44,303 nucleotides of DNA from an uncultured Elioraea sp. (GTDB lineage: Bacteria; Pseudomonadota; Alphaproteobacteria; Acetobacterales; Acetobacteraceae). Every line of letters begins with the position of its first letter. Within the stretch, counting starts at the first letter, position 1. Below, one piece after another: positions 28,400-35,618 of this stretch. Under the pieces are notes generated by a model that ran no database searches, was not told the origin of the DNA, and was given only the letters and a program-made list of their open reading frames with translations. The DNA is taken from the NCBI GenBank assembly GCA_937928775.1, contig CALFVI010000046.1:1-44303 (forward strand), given 5' to 3'. Position numbers and translations under genes: made by a program.

Positions 28400-28702
28400 A
28401 TGAACGGAGCAAGGTTTGAGCGCATCAAGGCGCGGCTGGAGGCGGCCTTTGCACCGTCGTTGCTAGAGATCGTTGACGACAGCGCGCGGCACGCCGGACA
28501 TGCGCATCGCATCGGTGCCGACCATCCCGGGCGGACGCAGGAGGTGGGCGAGACGCATTTTCGCATCCGCATGGTGTCTGCCTTGTTCAGCGGCATGCCG
28601 AAGGTTGCGCGGTCGCGTGCAGTGCACGAGGCGCTGGCCGACGAGTTCGCGACCGGCCTGCATGCCTTGGGGCTCGAGCTGCGCGCGCCGGGCGAGGGCT
28701 GA
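28400..28702 (+). CDS. bolA: BolA family protein
   Basis: This 100-aa BolA-like protein starts at ATG 28400, with an AAGGGA ribosome site about 10 nt upstream. ARFERIKARLEAAFAPSLLE is the helical start, HAGHAHR matches the conserved HxGH region, and ETHFRIRMVSALFSGMPKVA then RSRAVHEALADEF is the central nucleic-acid/Grx-binding block. BolA proteins work with monothiol glutaredoxins in iron-sulfur handling and in stress-linked cell-shape control. It is divergent from the DnaJ-like gene with about 50 bp between starts, which must hold both promoters. Confidence 0.93.
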   Translation: MNGARFERIKARLEAAFAPSLLEIVDDSARHAGHAHRIGADHPGRTQEVGETHFRIRMVSALFSGMPKVARSRAVHEALADEFATGLHALGLELRAPGEG

Positions 28703-28745
28703 GCCGGAATCGGGTGCGCTTCAACCTTGGTTTAAGGCTTACGCC

Positions 28746-28782
28746 GGCATGATCCCACCCAAACGGAGGGTTGGGTCATGCC
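28746..28782 (+). promoter_or_regulatory. Inverted repeat enclosing the ribosome site and start codon of the RHH gene
   Basis: GGCATG (28746-28751), a 5-nt bulge, ACCCAA (28757-28762), loop ACGGAGGG (63-70), TTGGGT (28771-28776) and CATGCC (28777-28782) form a nearly continuous 12-bp stem. The Shine-Dalgarno sequence GGAGGG is the apical loop and the AUG is in the stem. It could be an RNA switch that limits translation or a DNA operator for autoregulation by the RHH protein. Both are inference. Confidence 0.5.
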
Positions 28783-29095
28783 GAGAAGCACACTCGTCAA
28801 CCGCAACATCGTCGCCGAGCGTGGTCGCACCTCGATGCGGCTGGAGCCCGAGCTATGGGATGCGTTGGCCGAAATCTGCCGCCGCGAGGGCACCACGCCA
28901 TCGGAACTGTGCCGGCGGCTCGAGCGGTCGGGACTTCCTGGCGGTCGCACCTCGGCCATGCGCGTGTTCATCCTGCAGTATTTCCGCGCTGCCGCAACGG
29001 AAGAGGGGCATGCCGCCGCGGGACATGGCCTGTCGGCCCATGTCCGGCGTCGCGGGAACACGCGCCGCAGAGGCGAAGACCGCGCCGCTGCCTGA
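28778..29095 (+). CDS. Ribbon-helix-helix domain protein
   Basis: The 105-aa product begins MPRSTLVNRNIVAERGRTSM and continues RLEPELWDALAEICRREGTT, PSELCRRLE, matching the RHH_4-type domain found in alphaproteobacteria: a beta strand that contacts DNA followed by two helices. The C-terminal third is short, basic and probably disordered. It is presumably a DNA-binding regulator acting as a dimer; target unknown. GGAGGG lies 7-8 nt before ATG 28778. The translation start is inside a striking inverted repeat. It follows bolA by 75 bp and may be transcribed separately. Confidence 0.82.
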   Translation: MPRSTLVNRNIVAERGRTSMRLEPELWDALAEICRREGTTPSELCRRLERSGLPGGRTSAMRVFILQYFRAAATEEGHAAAGHGLSAHVRRRGNTRRRGEDRAAA

Positions 29096-29645
29096 CCGCG
29101 CGACCGGTTCCCGGCGCGGCGTGGGCTTGCGCGCTGTGGCTGTGGCTTGAGCCGGTGCGGGGTGATGCATCGGCCGCGCTTCGCCCAGCACGTGACGGGT
29201 CGTTGCGTCCGGGGCGCTGAGCCAGCGCCGTGCAAGGCGCCGCAAGGCGCTGCCGTGGGGAACTGATGATTGCCGGCCACACGAAGGGTGCGGTGTTGCG
29301 ATGATCGAGGGGGGGCGCCGCCTTCTGTGCGCGTGTCAGCTACACGCGGTGCGTATCGCGGTCGTGGCCGAGGGCGCGCCGCGCAGCCCATCTGCCAGGC
29401 AGGTTTGACCGTGCAAGCCTTAGCCCAGCACCCGCAACATGGACGTCATCGCCATTCCCGTCCTGCAACCATCGACCGCGATGTGCTGAGCCGGCCCGCC
29501 GCCAGAGGGCGGAGAGAGGCCGCACGGGTGCCAAAGGAGGACGTTGGATGTGCGAGAGGGGCGGCCTATCCCTGGCGGCCCACGCCAGCTGGCAATCGCT
29601 GGCGCGATGCCGCCGAACCCAGCTCGGCCATGTCTCGCGCCGTCC
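29096..29645 (+). other. Intergenic region with one weak small-ORF candidate
   Basis: About 550 bp follow the RHH gene. I see no recognisable protein, tRNA or repeat. A near-perfect ribosome site (AAAGGAGG, about 29530-29542) precedes ATG 29548, which opens a 70-codon frame (MCERGGLSLAAHASWQSLAR...) that runs antisense into the 3' end of the DUF2889 gene. Its composition is not convincing as a protein, so I do not call it a gene. Confidence 0.4.
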
Positions 29646-30290
29646 TCAACGAGGCGCTGTTCCTGCGGCCTGTACGTCGCGCGGGTCCTCGTCCGCGCTC
29701 CCTTCCAGCACCTCGCGGCTCTCGCCCTCCCTTCCCTGCAGCGCCGCCCGTACCGCCTGAGCCAAGCGTGGCCAGCGCCGCGCCACCACGGGGCTGTCCG
29801 CTGCATAGGCGTGGCAGGTGTTGAGCAGCGCCGGCGGGCGGGTCTTGTCTGCCGTCACCTCACGGCGGAGCACGATCAGAGTCTGGAACGCCATCGTCGC
29901 CATCGGCCCGAGCAGCTCGACCAAGTGGGTGCAGCCTTTCACCCCACCCACCCGCTCGCGAACCGCGCGCATCCACCCCGGCCCGATCCTGAGCCCTGCC
30001 AGGGCAGCGAAGTTCGGCGTGATCGCCGGGCAGATCGCGTAGGGGGCGAATTCTGTGTTCGCCTCGCAGGTAACGACCCGCATCTCGGCATCGATGGTCA
30101 GCCGCATCAGCATCCCATGCAGCGGCTCACCCGCTTCGATCCAGCCCCGATCCTCGCTGGCGAAGCCGTAGCTCTTGGTGTCCGTCAGCCGCGCCTCGAT
30201 ATCGAAGAGGCCGTCCGCGCGCCGGTAGCCCTCGATCACGATGGTGCGCGTGTGCAGCTTCTCACGCTGTGCTGGCGGGCTCAGCGGCAC
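29646..30290 (-). CDS. DUF2889 domain-containing protein
   Basis: The 214-aa product starts at GTG 30290. EKLHTRTIVIEGYRRADGLF, DIEARLTDTKSYGF, MRLTIDAEMRVVTCEANTEF and GVKGCTHLVELLGPMATMAF define the DUF2889 family, a soluble protein of unknown function with a conserved Gly-Cys-Thr-His block that looks like a ligand or metal site. It follows the aroKB fusion by 42 nt on the same strand, so it may be co-transcribed. In other bacteria DUF2889 genes occur near catabolic genes; no role can be assigned here. Confidence 0.85.
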   Translation of the reverse strand: MPLSPPAQREKLHTRTIVIEGYRRADGLFDIEARLTDTKSYGFASEDRGWIEAGEPLHGMLMRLTIDAEMRVVTCEANTEFAPYAICPAITPNFAALAGLRIGPGWMRAVRERVGGVKGCTHLVELLGPMATMAFQTLIVLRREVTADKTRPPALLNTCHAYAADSPVVARRWPRLAQAVRAALQGREGESREVLEGSADEDPRDVQAAGTAPR

Positions 30291-30332
30291 CTTCTTCTCA
30301 GCCTCTGGGCTGGCGACGGGAGAGGAGCAGCT

Positions 30333-32063
30333 TCATACCCTCGCCCCCTCGTCGCGCAGGAACTCGCGTAGATCCTCCTCGGCCACATCGCGGGCCACGA
30401 AGGCCTGCCCCACACCCCGGGCCAACACGAAGGTGAGGGTTCCATCCGCCGCTTTCTTGTCCCGGCGCATGCGCGCAACGAGCCGTTCCAGGTCCCACCC
30501 GCGCTCCGTGTCGGAAAGCCGGACCGGCAGGCCCACCGCGGCGAAATGGGACGCGACGCGCAGAGCATCCTTCTGGTCGCAGAAGCCAAGCCGGGCGGAG
30601 AAGCGGAAGGCGAGCGAGATGCCGAGCGCGACGGCCTCGCCATGCAGCAGAACCGTGCCGTCGAAGCCAGCTTCGGCCTCGAAAGCGTGGGCGAAAGTGT
30701 GCCCGAGGTTGAGCAGAGCACGGCCGCCCTCCGCCGCCTCCTCGCGCTCGTCTGCCGCCACCACGCGCGCCTTCGCCGCCACCGACCGCGCCACCGCCTC
30801 CGCCAGCGCCTCGGCCTCTCCGGCCACCACCGCTGCCCCGTTCGCCTCGCACCAGGCGAAGAATGGCTCATCGTCGATCAGCCCATACTTCGCCACTTCG
30901 GCATAGCCGGCGCGCATCTCCCGCTTTGGCAAGGTGGCCAGCAGCGCGGTGTCGCAGAGCACGGCGCGGGGCTGATGGAAGGCGCCGACCAGGTTCTTGC
31001 CGTGCACCGTGTTGATACCTGTCTTGCCGCCGATCGAGGAGTCCACTTGGGCGAGCAGGGTGGTTGGCACCTGGACGAAGGGCAGGCCGCGCAGGGCAAC
31101 AGCGGCGGCGAAACCGGCGAGATCACCGATGACACCGCCGCCGAAGGCGATCACCCCTGTCTTGCGGTCGATCCCCCCCGCCAGCATGCGCTCGACGAGG
31201 TCCTGAAAGGCGGCGAAGCACTTCGCCCCCTCGCCGGGCGGAACGAGAAGCGTGCGGCCGGAAAACCCGGTCTCGGCGAGGCCTGCTTCCACCGTTGCCC
31301 CGTGCAGACGCCAGACGGTCTCGTCGGCGACGAGAACGACGCGACGGGACGGCAGCACAGGGGCGAGATGCGCCCCGGCGCGGGCGGCAAGACCGGCTCC
31401 GATGAGCACGTCGTACGCGCGGTCGGCGACCGGCACACGCACGCTTCGCGGCGGGCGATGGGCAAGAAGGGCGTTCAGCACGCGGCTGGTCGTCTGTTCG
31501 GGGGCCTCGTCGCGACAGGGCACGATCACGTCTGCTTCGGCATAAATCGGATAGCGCTTCTGCGCGAGGTCGGCGAGAACCGAGGCTGGATCACCGCCGG
31601 CGAGCAGGGGGCGGTCGTTGCGGCCGCTGACGCGCCGCACCAGGATCGGCAGATCGACCTTGAGCCAGACCGACCGGCCGCGGGCGCGCACCAGCGCCCT
31701 GGTCTCGGGGTCCATGAAGGCGCCGCCGCCGGTCGCGAGCACGATCTGCGGGCCGGCGAGCAGGCGCGCGATCACCCGACGTTCGCCAGCGCGGAAAGAC
31801 GCTTCACCGAACCTCTCGAAGATCTCCCGGATGCTCATACCGGCCGCGCGCTCGATCTCGGCATCCGCATCGACGAAGGGCAGGCCGAGCCGGGCGGCGA
31901 GGCGACGGCCGATCGCGCTCTTGCCTGCCCCCATCAGCCCGACGAGCACGATCGACCGACCTTCGGCGATGGCCGCCCGGGGTTCGCCCGGACGGTCGCT
32001 GGGGATAGACTGTGCGGCACGCGAGTCGGGCGCGGCCTGGGATGGGGCGAGCATGTCCCGCAT
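30333..32063 (-). CDS. aroKB: Bifunctional shikimate kinase / 3-dehydroquinate synthase
   Basis: A single 576-aa frame carries two enzymes of the shikimate pathway. Residues ~35-200 are shikimate kinase: Walker [24 protein letters not shown] for shikimate/Mg binding, ATGGGAF and NDRPLLAG. Residues ~210-576 are 3-dehydroquinate synthase: [56 protein letters not shown] and [10 protein letters not shown], including metal ligands. In many alphaproteobacteria aroK and aroB are adjacent genes; here no stop or frameshift separates them, so a true fusion is seen. It catalyses steps two and five of chorismate synthesis. M4 is an alternative start. Confidence 0.95.
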   Translation of the reverse strand: MRDMLAPSQAAPDSRAAQSIPSDRPGEPRAAIAEGRSIVLVGLMGAGKSAIGRRLAARLGLPFVDADAEIERAAGMSIREIFERFGEASFRAGERRVIARLLAGPQIVLATGGGAFMDPETRALVRARGRSVWLKVDLPILVRRVSGRNDRPLLAGGDPASVLADLAQKRYPIYAEADVIVPCRDEAPEQTTSRVLNALLAHRPPRSVRVPVADRAYDVLIGAGLAARAGAHLAPVLPSRRVVLVADETVWRLHGATVEAGLAETGFSGRTLLVPPGEGAKCFAAFQDLVERMLAGGIDRKTGVIAFGGGVIGDLAGFAAAVALRGLPFVQVPTTLLAQVDSSIGGKTGINTVHGKNLVGAFHQPRAVLCDTALLATLPKREMRAGYAEVAKYGLIDDEPFFAWCEANGAAVVAGEAEALAEAVARSVAAKARVVAADEREEAAEGGRALLNLGHTFAHAFEAEAGFDGTVLLHGEAVALGISLAFRFSARLGFCDQKDALRVASHFAAVGLPVRLSDTERGWDLERLVARMRRDKKAADGTLTFVLARGVGQAFVARDVAEEDLREFLRDEGARV

Positions 32064-32124
32064 TTTGGCGACCGTACGCTAGCATCCGCGCAGCACCGCG
32101 CCAGGATCGGCGAAGGGGGTTCGG

Positions 32125-32265
32125 GTGCGCCTTTGGCTCATGCTCGTGCTGGTCTTGGTTGGCCTCATCGTCGCCGGCGCGCTGTGGCTTGCCTTCAACC
32201 CGCCCGAGCCGCACCCGGTCGCGGTGGAGAAGGTGCTACCGACCGATCGCTTTCCGCCTCGGTGA
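32125..32265 (+). CDS. Small single-pass membrane protein, 46 aa
   Basis: The frame opens at GTG 32125 with AAGGGGG about 6 nt upstream and ends at TGA 32263-32265. It encodes VRLWLMLVLVLVGLIVAGAL then WLAFNPPEPHPVAVEKVLP and a short basic tail: one hydrophobic helix followed by a periplasmic or cytosolic 25-residue end. Its stop overlaps the possible GTG start of xerD (GTGA). Size, ribosome site and tight spacing suggest a real gene, although I cannot name it. Confidence 0.6.
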   Translation: MRLWLMLVLVLVGLIVAGALWLAFNPPEPHPVAVEKVLPTDRFPPR

Positions 32266-32270
32266 GCGCG

Positions 32271-33221
32271 ATGCCCCGACATTCTCCCGCCACTGCACCC
32301 TCGCTTCGGCTGGAAGCCTTCCTCGAGATGATGGCCGCCGAACGCGGGGCCTCGCGCAACACGCTCTCCGCCTACCGGTCTGACCTCGTCGACTTCGCCC
32401 GCTTCTTGAGCCGCCGAGGGGTAGCGCTGGAGGCTGTGTCAGGCGAGGATCTGCGCGCGTATCTGCACACACTCTATATGGCCGGGCTTGCACCGCGCAC
32501 GGCGGTACGCCGATTGTCCGCCCTGCGCCAGTTCTACCTGTTCTTGGTCCGCGAGGGTGTGCGGGCCGACGACCCGACCGAACTCCTCGACCGCCCGCGG
32601 CCGGCCCGCTCCCTGCCTAAGGTGCTGGGCGAGAGCGAGGTGGCGGCCCTGCTTGCGGCGGCGCGGAGCCTGCCGGGCGAGGAGGGGCTCAGGGCAAGTG
32701 CGATGCTCGAACTCCTCTATGCGACGGGCATGCGGGTCAGCGAGCTCGTCACCCTGCCGCGGGGTGCGATTCGGCCAGGGGCGGAGGCGATCCTGATCCG
32801 GGGCAAGGGCAGCAAGGAGCGGCTGGTGCCGATCGGCGCGGCGGCGCGGCTGGCAGTGGAGGCGTGGCTGGCCCGGCTCGCGTCACGGCCGATCCGGGGT
32901 CCGGGCGAGCGCTACCTCTTTCCCTCGCGCTCGCGCGCAGGTCACCTCACCCGGCAAGGGTTCGCCCTGCTTCTCAAGGAGGTGGCGCTCGCCGCCGGGC
33001 TCGATCCTGCTCAGGTCAGCCCGCACGTGCTGCGTCACGCCTTCGCCAGCCATCTTCTGGCGCGCGGCGCCGACCTGCGCAGCCTGCAGACGATGCTTGG
33101 TCATGCCGATATCGCGACCACCGAGATCTATACCCATCTCGACGTGGGCCGGCTTGAGCGTGCGGTGGCCGAACACCACCCTCTGGCGCGACGCGGCGCC
33201 CAATCGTCGCGGTCGGGTTGA
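32271..33221 (+). CDS. xerD: Site-specific tyrosine recombinase XerD
   Basis: The 316-aa product is a XerC/XerD recombinase that resolves chromosome dimers at dif. The N-terminal SAM-like domain (SLRLEAFLEMMAAERGASRN, TLSAYRSDLVDFARFL) is followed by the catalytic domain with Arg in ATGMRVSELV, Lys in GKGSKERLVP, HVLRHAFASHLL (HxxR), LGHADIATTEIYTHL (His and Tyr nucleophile). XerD rather than XerC is inferred from the wording of the C-terminal block. ATG 32271 is taken, but an in-frame GTG at 32262 overlaps the small membrane gene and could be used. No mobile-element features flank it. Confidence 0.92.
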   Translation: MPRHSPATAPSLRLEAFLEMMAAERGASRNTLSAYRSDLVDFARFLSRRGVALEAVSGEDLRAYLHTLYMAGLAPRTAVRRLSALRQFYLFLVREGVRADDPTELLDRPRPARSLPKVLGESEVAALLAAARSLPGEEGLRASAMLELLYATGMRVSELVTLPRGAIRPGAEAILIRGKGSKERLVPIGAAARLAVEAWLARLASRPIRGPGERYLFPSRSRAGHLTRQGFALLLKEVALAAGLDPAQVSPHVLRHAFASHLLARGADLRSLQTMLGHADIATTEIYTHLDVGRLERAVAEHHPLARRGAQSSRSG

Positions 33222-33261
33222 CCGCGTCGTCCGCCGCCAGAAGATGAAGCAGAGGGTGCCG

Positions 33262-34455
33262 ATGGCGGGGCGTCGGGATCAGCACGGGGCGGCGGACGGT
33301 GTGGCAGCGGATGCCATCGCCCTGCTTGAGCGCCTCGTCTCCTTCGACACGGTCAGCCGCAACAGCAATCTCGCCTGCATCGCCTTCATCCGCGACCAGT
33401 TGGCGAAGCACGGTGTGGCCTGCCGCCTGTTCCACGACGCGAGCGGGCGGAAGGCCAATCTCTATGCCACCATCGGGCCCGAGGACCGGCCCGGGGTCGC
33501 CCTTTCCGGCCATGTCGACGTTGTTCCCGTGGATGGCCAGGCGTGGACGCGCGACCCGTTTCGGCTGCACCGCGAGGGGGGGCGTCTGTACGGGCGGGGC
33601 ACGACCGACATGAAGGGGTTTGTCGCCTCCTGTCTCGCCGCCGTGCCGATGTTCGCCGCGCGCGGGCTAAAGCGGCCGATCCACCTCCTCATCACCTACG
33701 ACGAGGAGGTCGGCTGCCATGGCGCGCGCGCTCTCGCTGCCGACCTCAGCCGCCTGCCGATTCGCCCCGAGTGGGTGATTGTCGGCGAGCCCTCCTCGAT
33801 GCGCCCGATCCTCGGCCACAAGGGCAAACTTTCGGTGCGGTGCACGGTGCGCGGCCGGGCTGGCCACTCCGCCCATCCGGAGCGGGCGGCCAACGCTCTG
33901 CACGCAGGCGCCGAGATCGTTTCTGCCCTGGTGCGCCAGCAGGCGCGCTGCCAGGCTGAGGGCCCGCACGATGCGCGGTTTGCGCCCCCCTGGACGACTA
34001 TCCATGCGGGCGTATTCAGGTCGGGGTCGGCCCTCAACGTTGTACCAGAGGAGGCGGAGATCCTGTTCGAATACCGGTTCGTGCCGAAGGACGACCCTCT
34101 CGCCCTGCTCGCGGCGTTGCGCGCCCATGCCGACCAGGTCGTGCTGCCGCCCTTGCGCGCGGTTGCGCCGGAGGCGGCCATCCTGTTCGAGACCAATCCC
34201 CTGCTGCCGGGGATGGACCTCGCCGAGGACCACCCGCTGGCGGAGATGGTTCGCGGGCTGACGGGGGCGAATGAGACCGGCCGGGTGTCTTACGGCACGG
34301 AGGGGGGCGTGTACGAGGCGGCTGGCATGGCTGCGATCGTCTGCGGGCCAGGCGACATCGCCCAGGCGCACACGCCGGATGAGTGGATAGCGGAGAGCGA
34401 ACTTGTCGCCTGCGCGCGGTTCCTCGAGCGTCTCGCTGACCAGCTCGCCGCCTGA
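33262..34455 (+). CDS. argE: ArgE-type M20 deacetylase (acetylornithine deacetylase-like)
   Basis: This M20 metallopeptidase-family enzyme shows LSGHVDVVPVDGQAWTRDPF (first zinc His and bridging Asp), GRGTTDMKGFVASCLA, the catalytic TYDEEVGCHGA, VGEPSSM, and GRAGHSAHPERAANAL of the lid domain. It fits acetylornithine deacetylase (ArgE) that makes ornithine, although other N-acyl amino-acid deacylases cannot be excluded. ATG 33262 is preceded by AGAGGG and gives 397 aa; ATG 33244 is in frame upstream. The 3' end overlaps the next gene by about 50 bp, implying joint expression. Confidence 0.86.
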   Translation: MAGRRDQHGAADGVAADAIALLERLVSFDTVSRNSNLACIAFIRDQLAKHGVACRLFHDASGRKANLYATIGPEDRPGVALSGHVDVVPVDGQAWTRDPFRLHREGGRLYGRGTTDMKGFVASCLAAVPMFAARGLKRPIHLLITYDEEVGCHGARALAADLSRLPIRPEWVIVGEPSSMRPILGHKGKLSVRCTVRGRAGHSAHPERAANALHAGAEIVSALVRQQARCQAEGPHDARFAPPWTTIHAGVFRSGSALNVVPEEAEILFEYRFVPKDDPLALLAALRAHADQVVLPPLRAVAPEAAILFETNPLLPGMDLAEDHPLAEMVRGLTGANETGRVSYGTEGGVYEAAGMAAIVCGPGDIAQAHTPDEWIAESELVACARFLERLADQLAA

Positions 34456-35458
34456 GGCGGGTTCGCCTCGGCCGCTGCCGGTCGGCCTTCTGCCGCCGCA
34501 GCGGGTCGAGATCCCGGCGCCCGACCTCGGGCCCTGGCTTGCCGGCAATGTCGGCTTACCCGGCGTCTGGAGCTTCGCGGCCGACGCGCCTGGCCCGCAC
34601 GTCGCTCTGGTTGCGCTCGTGCACGGCAACGAGATCGCTGGGGCGCGCCTGCTGTCGCGGCTCCTCTGCCTTGGGCTTCGCCCGCGTGCCGGACGGCTCA
34701 GTTTCATCTTCGCCAATCTCGATGCCTTCGCCCGCTTCGACCCAACAAAACCGACGGCCAGCCGCTACGTAGACGAGGATTTGAACCGGGTATGGTCTGA
34801 GCAGGCGCTCGCCAGCCCGATCAACACCGCCGAACGCCGGCGGGCGCGCGCTCTGCGGCCGCTGATCGACACGGTCGACGTTTTGCTCGACCTGCACTCA
34901 ATGTTGTGGGAGGGCGAGCCTCTGGTGATCGCGGGCCCGGTGGCCAAGGCGCGTCGCTTCGCCGTGCGCATCGGCGCCCCGACCCTCGTTGTTGGCGACG
35001 AGGGGCATGCGGGAGGGCGGCGTTTGATCGACTACGGCCCCTTCGCCGACCCGACCTCGCCCAAGGTGGCGGTGCTGGTTGAGGCGGGCCAACACTGGGT
35101 GGCGGACACGGAGAAGATGATGGCGCAAACCGCAGCGCGGCTGCTTGTGCGGCTGGGGGTCATTGACCGCGAGGCGGCGGGTAGAGTGTGCCCGGCGGCC
35201 GAGCTGTGGGCTGAACCGGCGGTGCGCTACGCCGAGGTCACGCGCACAGTGACGGCGCGCACCTCGGACTTCGCCTTCGTGCAGCCGTTTCGCGGCGGCG
35301 AGATCGTCCCCGCGCGCAACACGCTGATCGCGCTCGATGGCGAGGAGGAGATCCGCACCCCGCACGATGAGTGCCTGCTGGTGATGCCGAGTTTGCGCAC
35401 CTGCCGCGGCCATACGGCGGTGCGGCTGGCCCGCTTCGCCTCCCCGCCGATCGGGTGA
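34403..35458 (+). CDS. Succinylglutamate desuccinylase/aspartoacylase family protein
   Basis: The 351-aa protein belongs to the AstE/AspA zinc carboxypeptidase-like family. The zinc site is visible as LVHGNEIAGARLL (HxxE) near residue 73 and LLDLHSMLW (third His) near 170; the catalytic Glu is in VLVEAGQHW. The only in-frame start is TTG 34403, with GGAGAG 5 nt upstream, overlapping argE by 53 bp. Members remove acyl groups from amino acids (succinylglutamate, N-acetylaspartate), consistent with the ArgE-like neighbour. The natural substrate is unknown. Confidence 0.85.
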   Translation: MSPARGSSSVSLTSSPPEAGSPRPLPVGLLPPQRVEIPAPDLGPWLAGNVGLPGVWSFAADAPGPHVALVALVHGNEIAGARLLSRLLCLGLRPRAGRLSFIFANLDAFARFDPTKPTASRYVDEDLNRVWSEQALASPINTAERRRARALRPLIDTVDVLLDLHSMLWEGEPLVIAGPVAKARRFAVRIGAPTLVVGDEGHAGGRRLIDYGPFADPTSPKVAVLVEAGQHWVADTEKMMAQTAARLLVRLGVIDREAAGRVCPAAELWAEPAVRYAEVTRTVTARTSDFAFVQPFRGGEIVPARNTLIALDGEEEIRTPHDECLLVMPSLRTCRGHTAVRLARFASPPIG

Positions 35459-35508
35459 GCGGGAGGGGTGTGGGCGGCGGCGCGACCCTCGGCTATAGAA
35501 GGAGCGGC

Positions 35509-35595
35509 GCGGGCGTGGCGGAATTGGCAGACGCGCCGGACTCAAAATCCGGTGACCGCAAGGTCATGTCGGTTCGACCCCGACCGCCCGCACCA
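35509..35595 (+). tRNA. tRNA-Leu (anticodon CAA)
   Basis: The 87-nt sequence folds as a class II tRNA. The acceptor stem is GCGGGCG paired with CGCCCGC, the anticodon stem CCGGA/TCCGG carries loop CTCAAAA (anticodon CAA), the long variable arm (TGACCGCAAGGTCA) is typical of tRNA-Leu, and the T arm has GGTTCGACCCC. The CCA end (35593-35595) is encoded. It lies between the desuccinylase and the surface-polymer locus. Confidence 0.97.
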
Positions 35596-35618
35596 TGCCC
35601 CTGGCCGCGTGTCGCCAG

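Noticed and set aside
30546-33221. An 891-codon plus-strand frame spanning aroKB and xerD
   Set aside because: Only its last 317 codons are XerD; the rest is antisense to aroKB with GC-biased, shadow-like composition.
32271-33221. XerD-like gene as integrase of a mobile island
   Set aside because: Its sequence is typical of the housekeeping recombinase, it follows a small membrane gene tightly, and no attachment repeats or cargo flank it.
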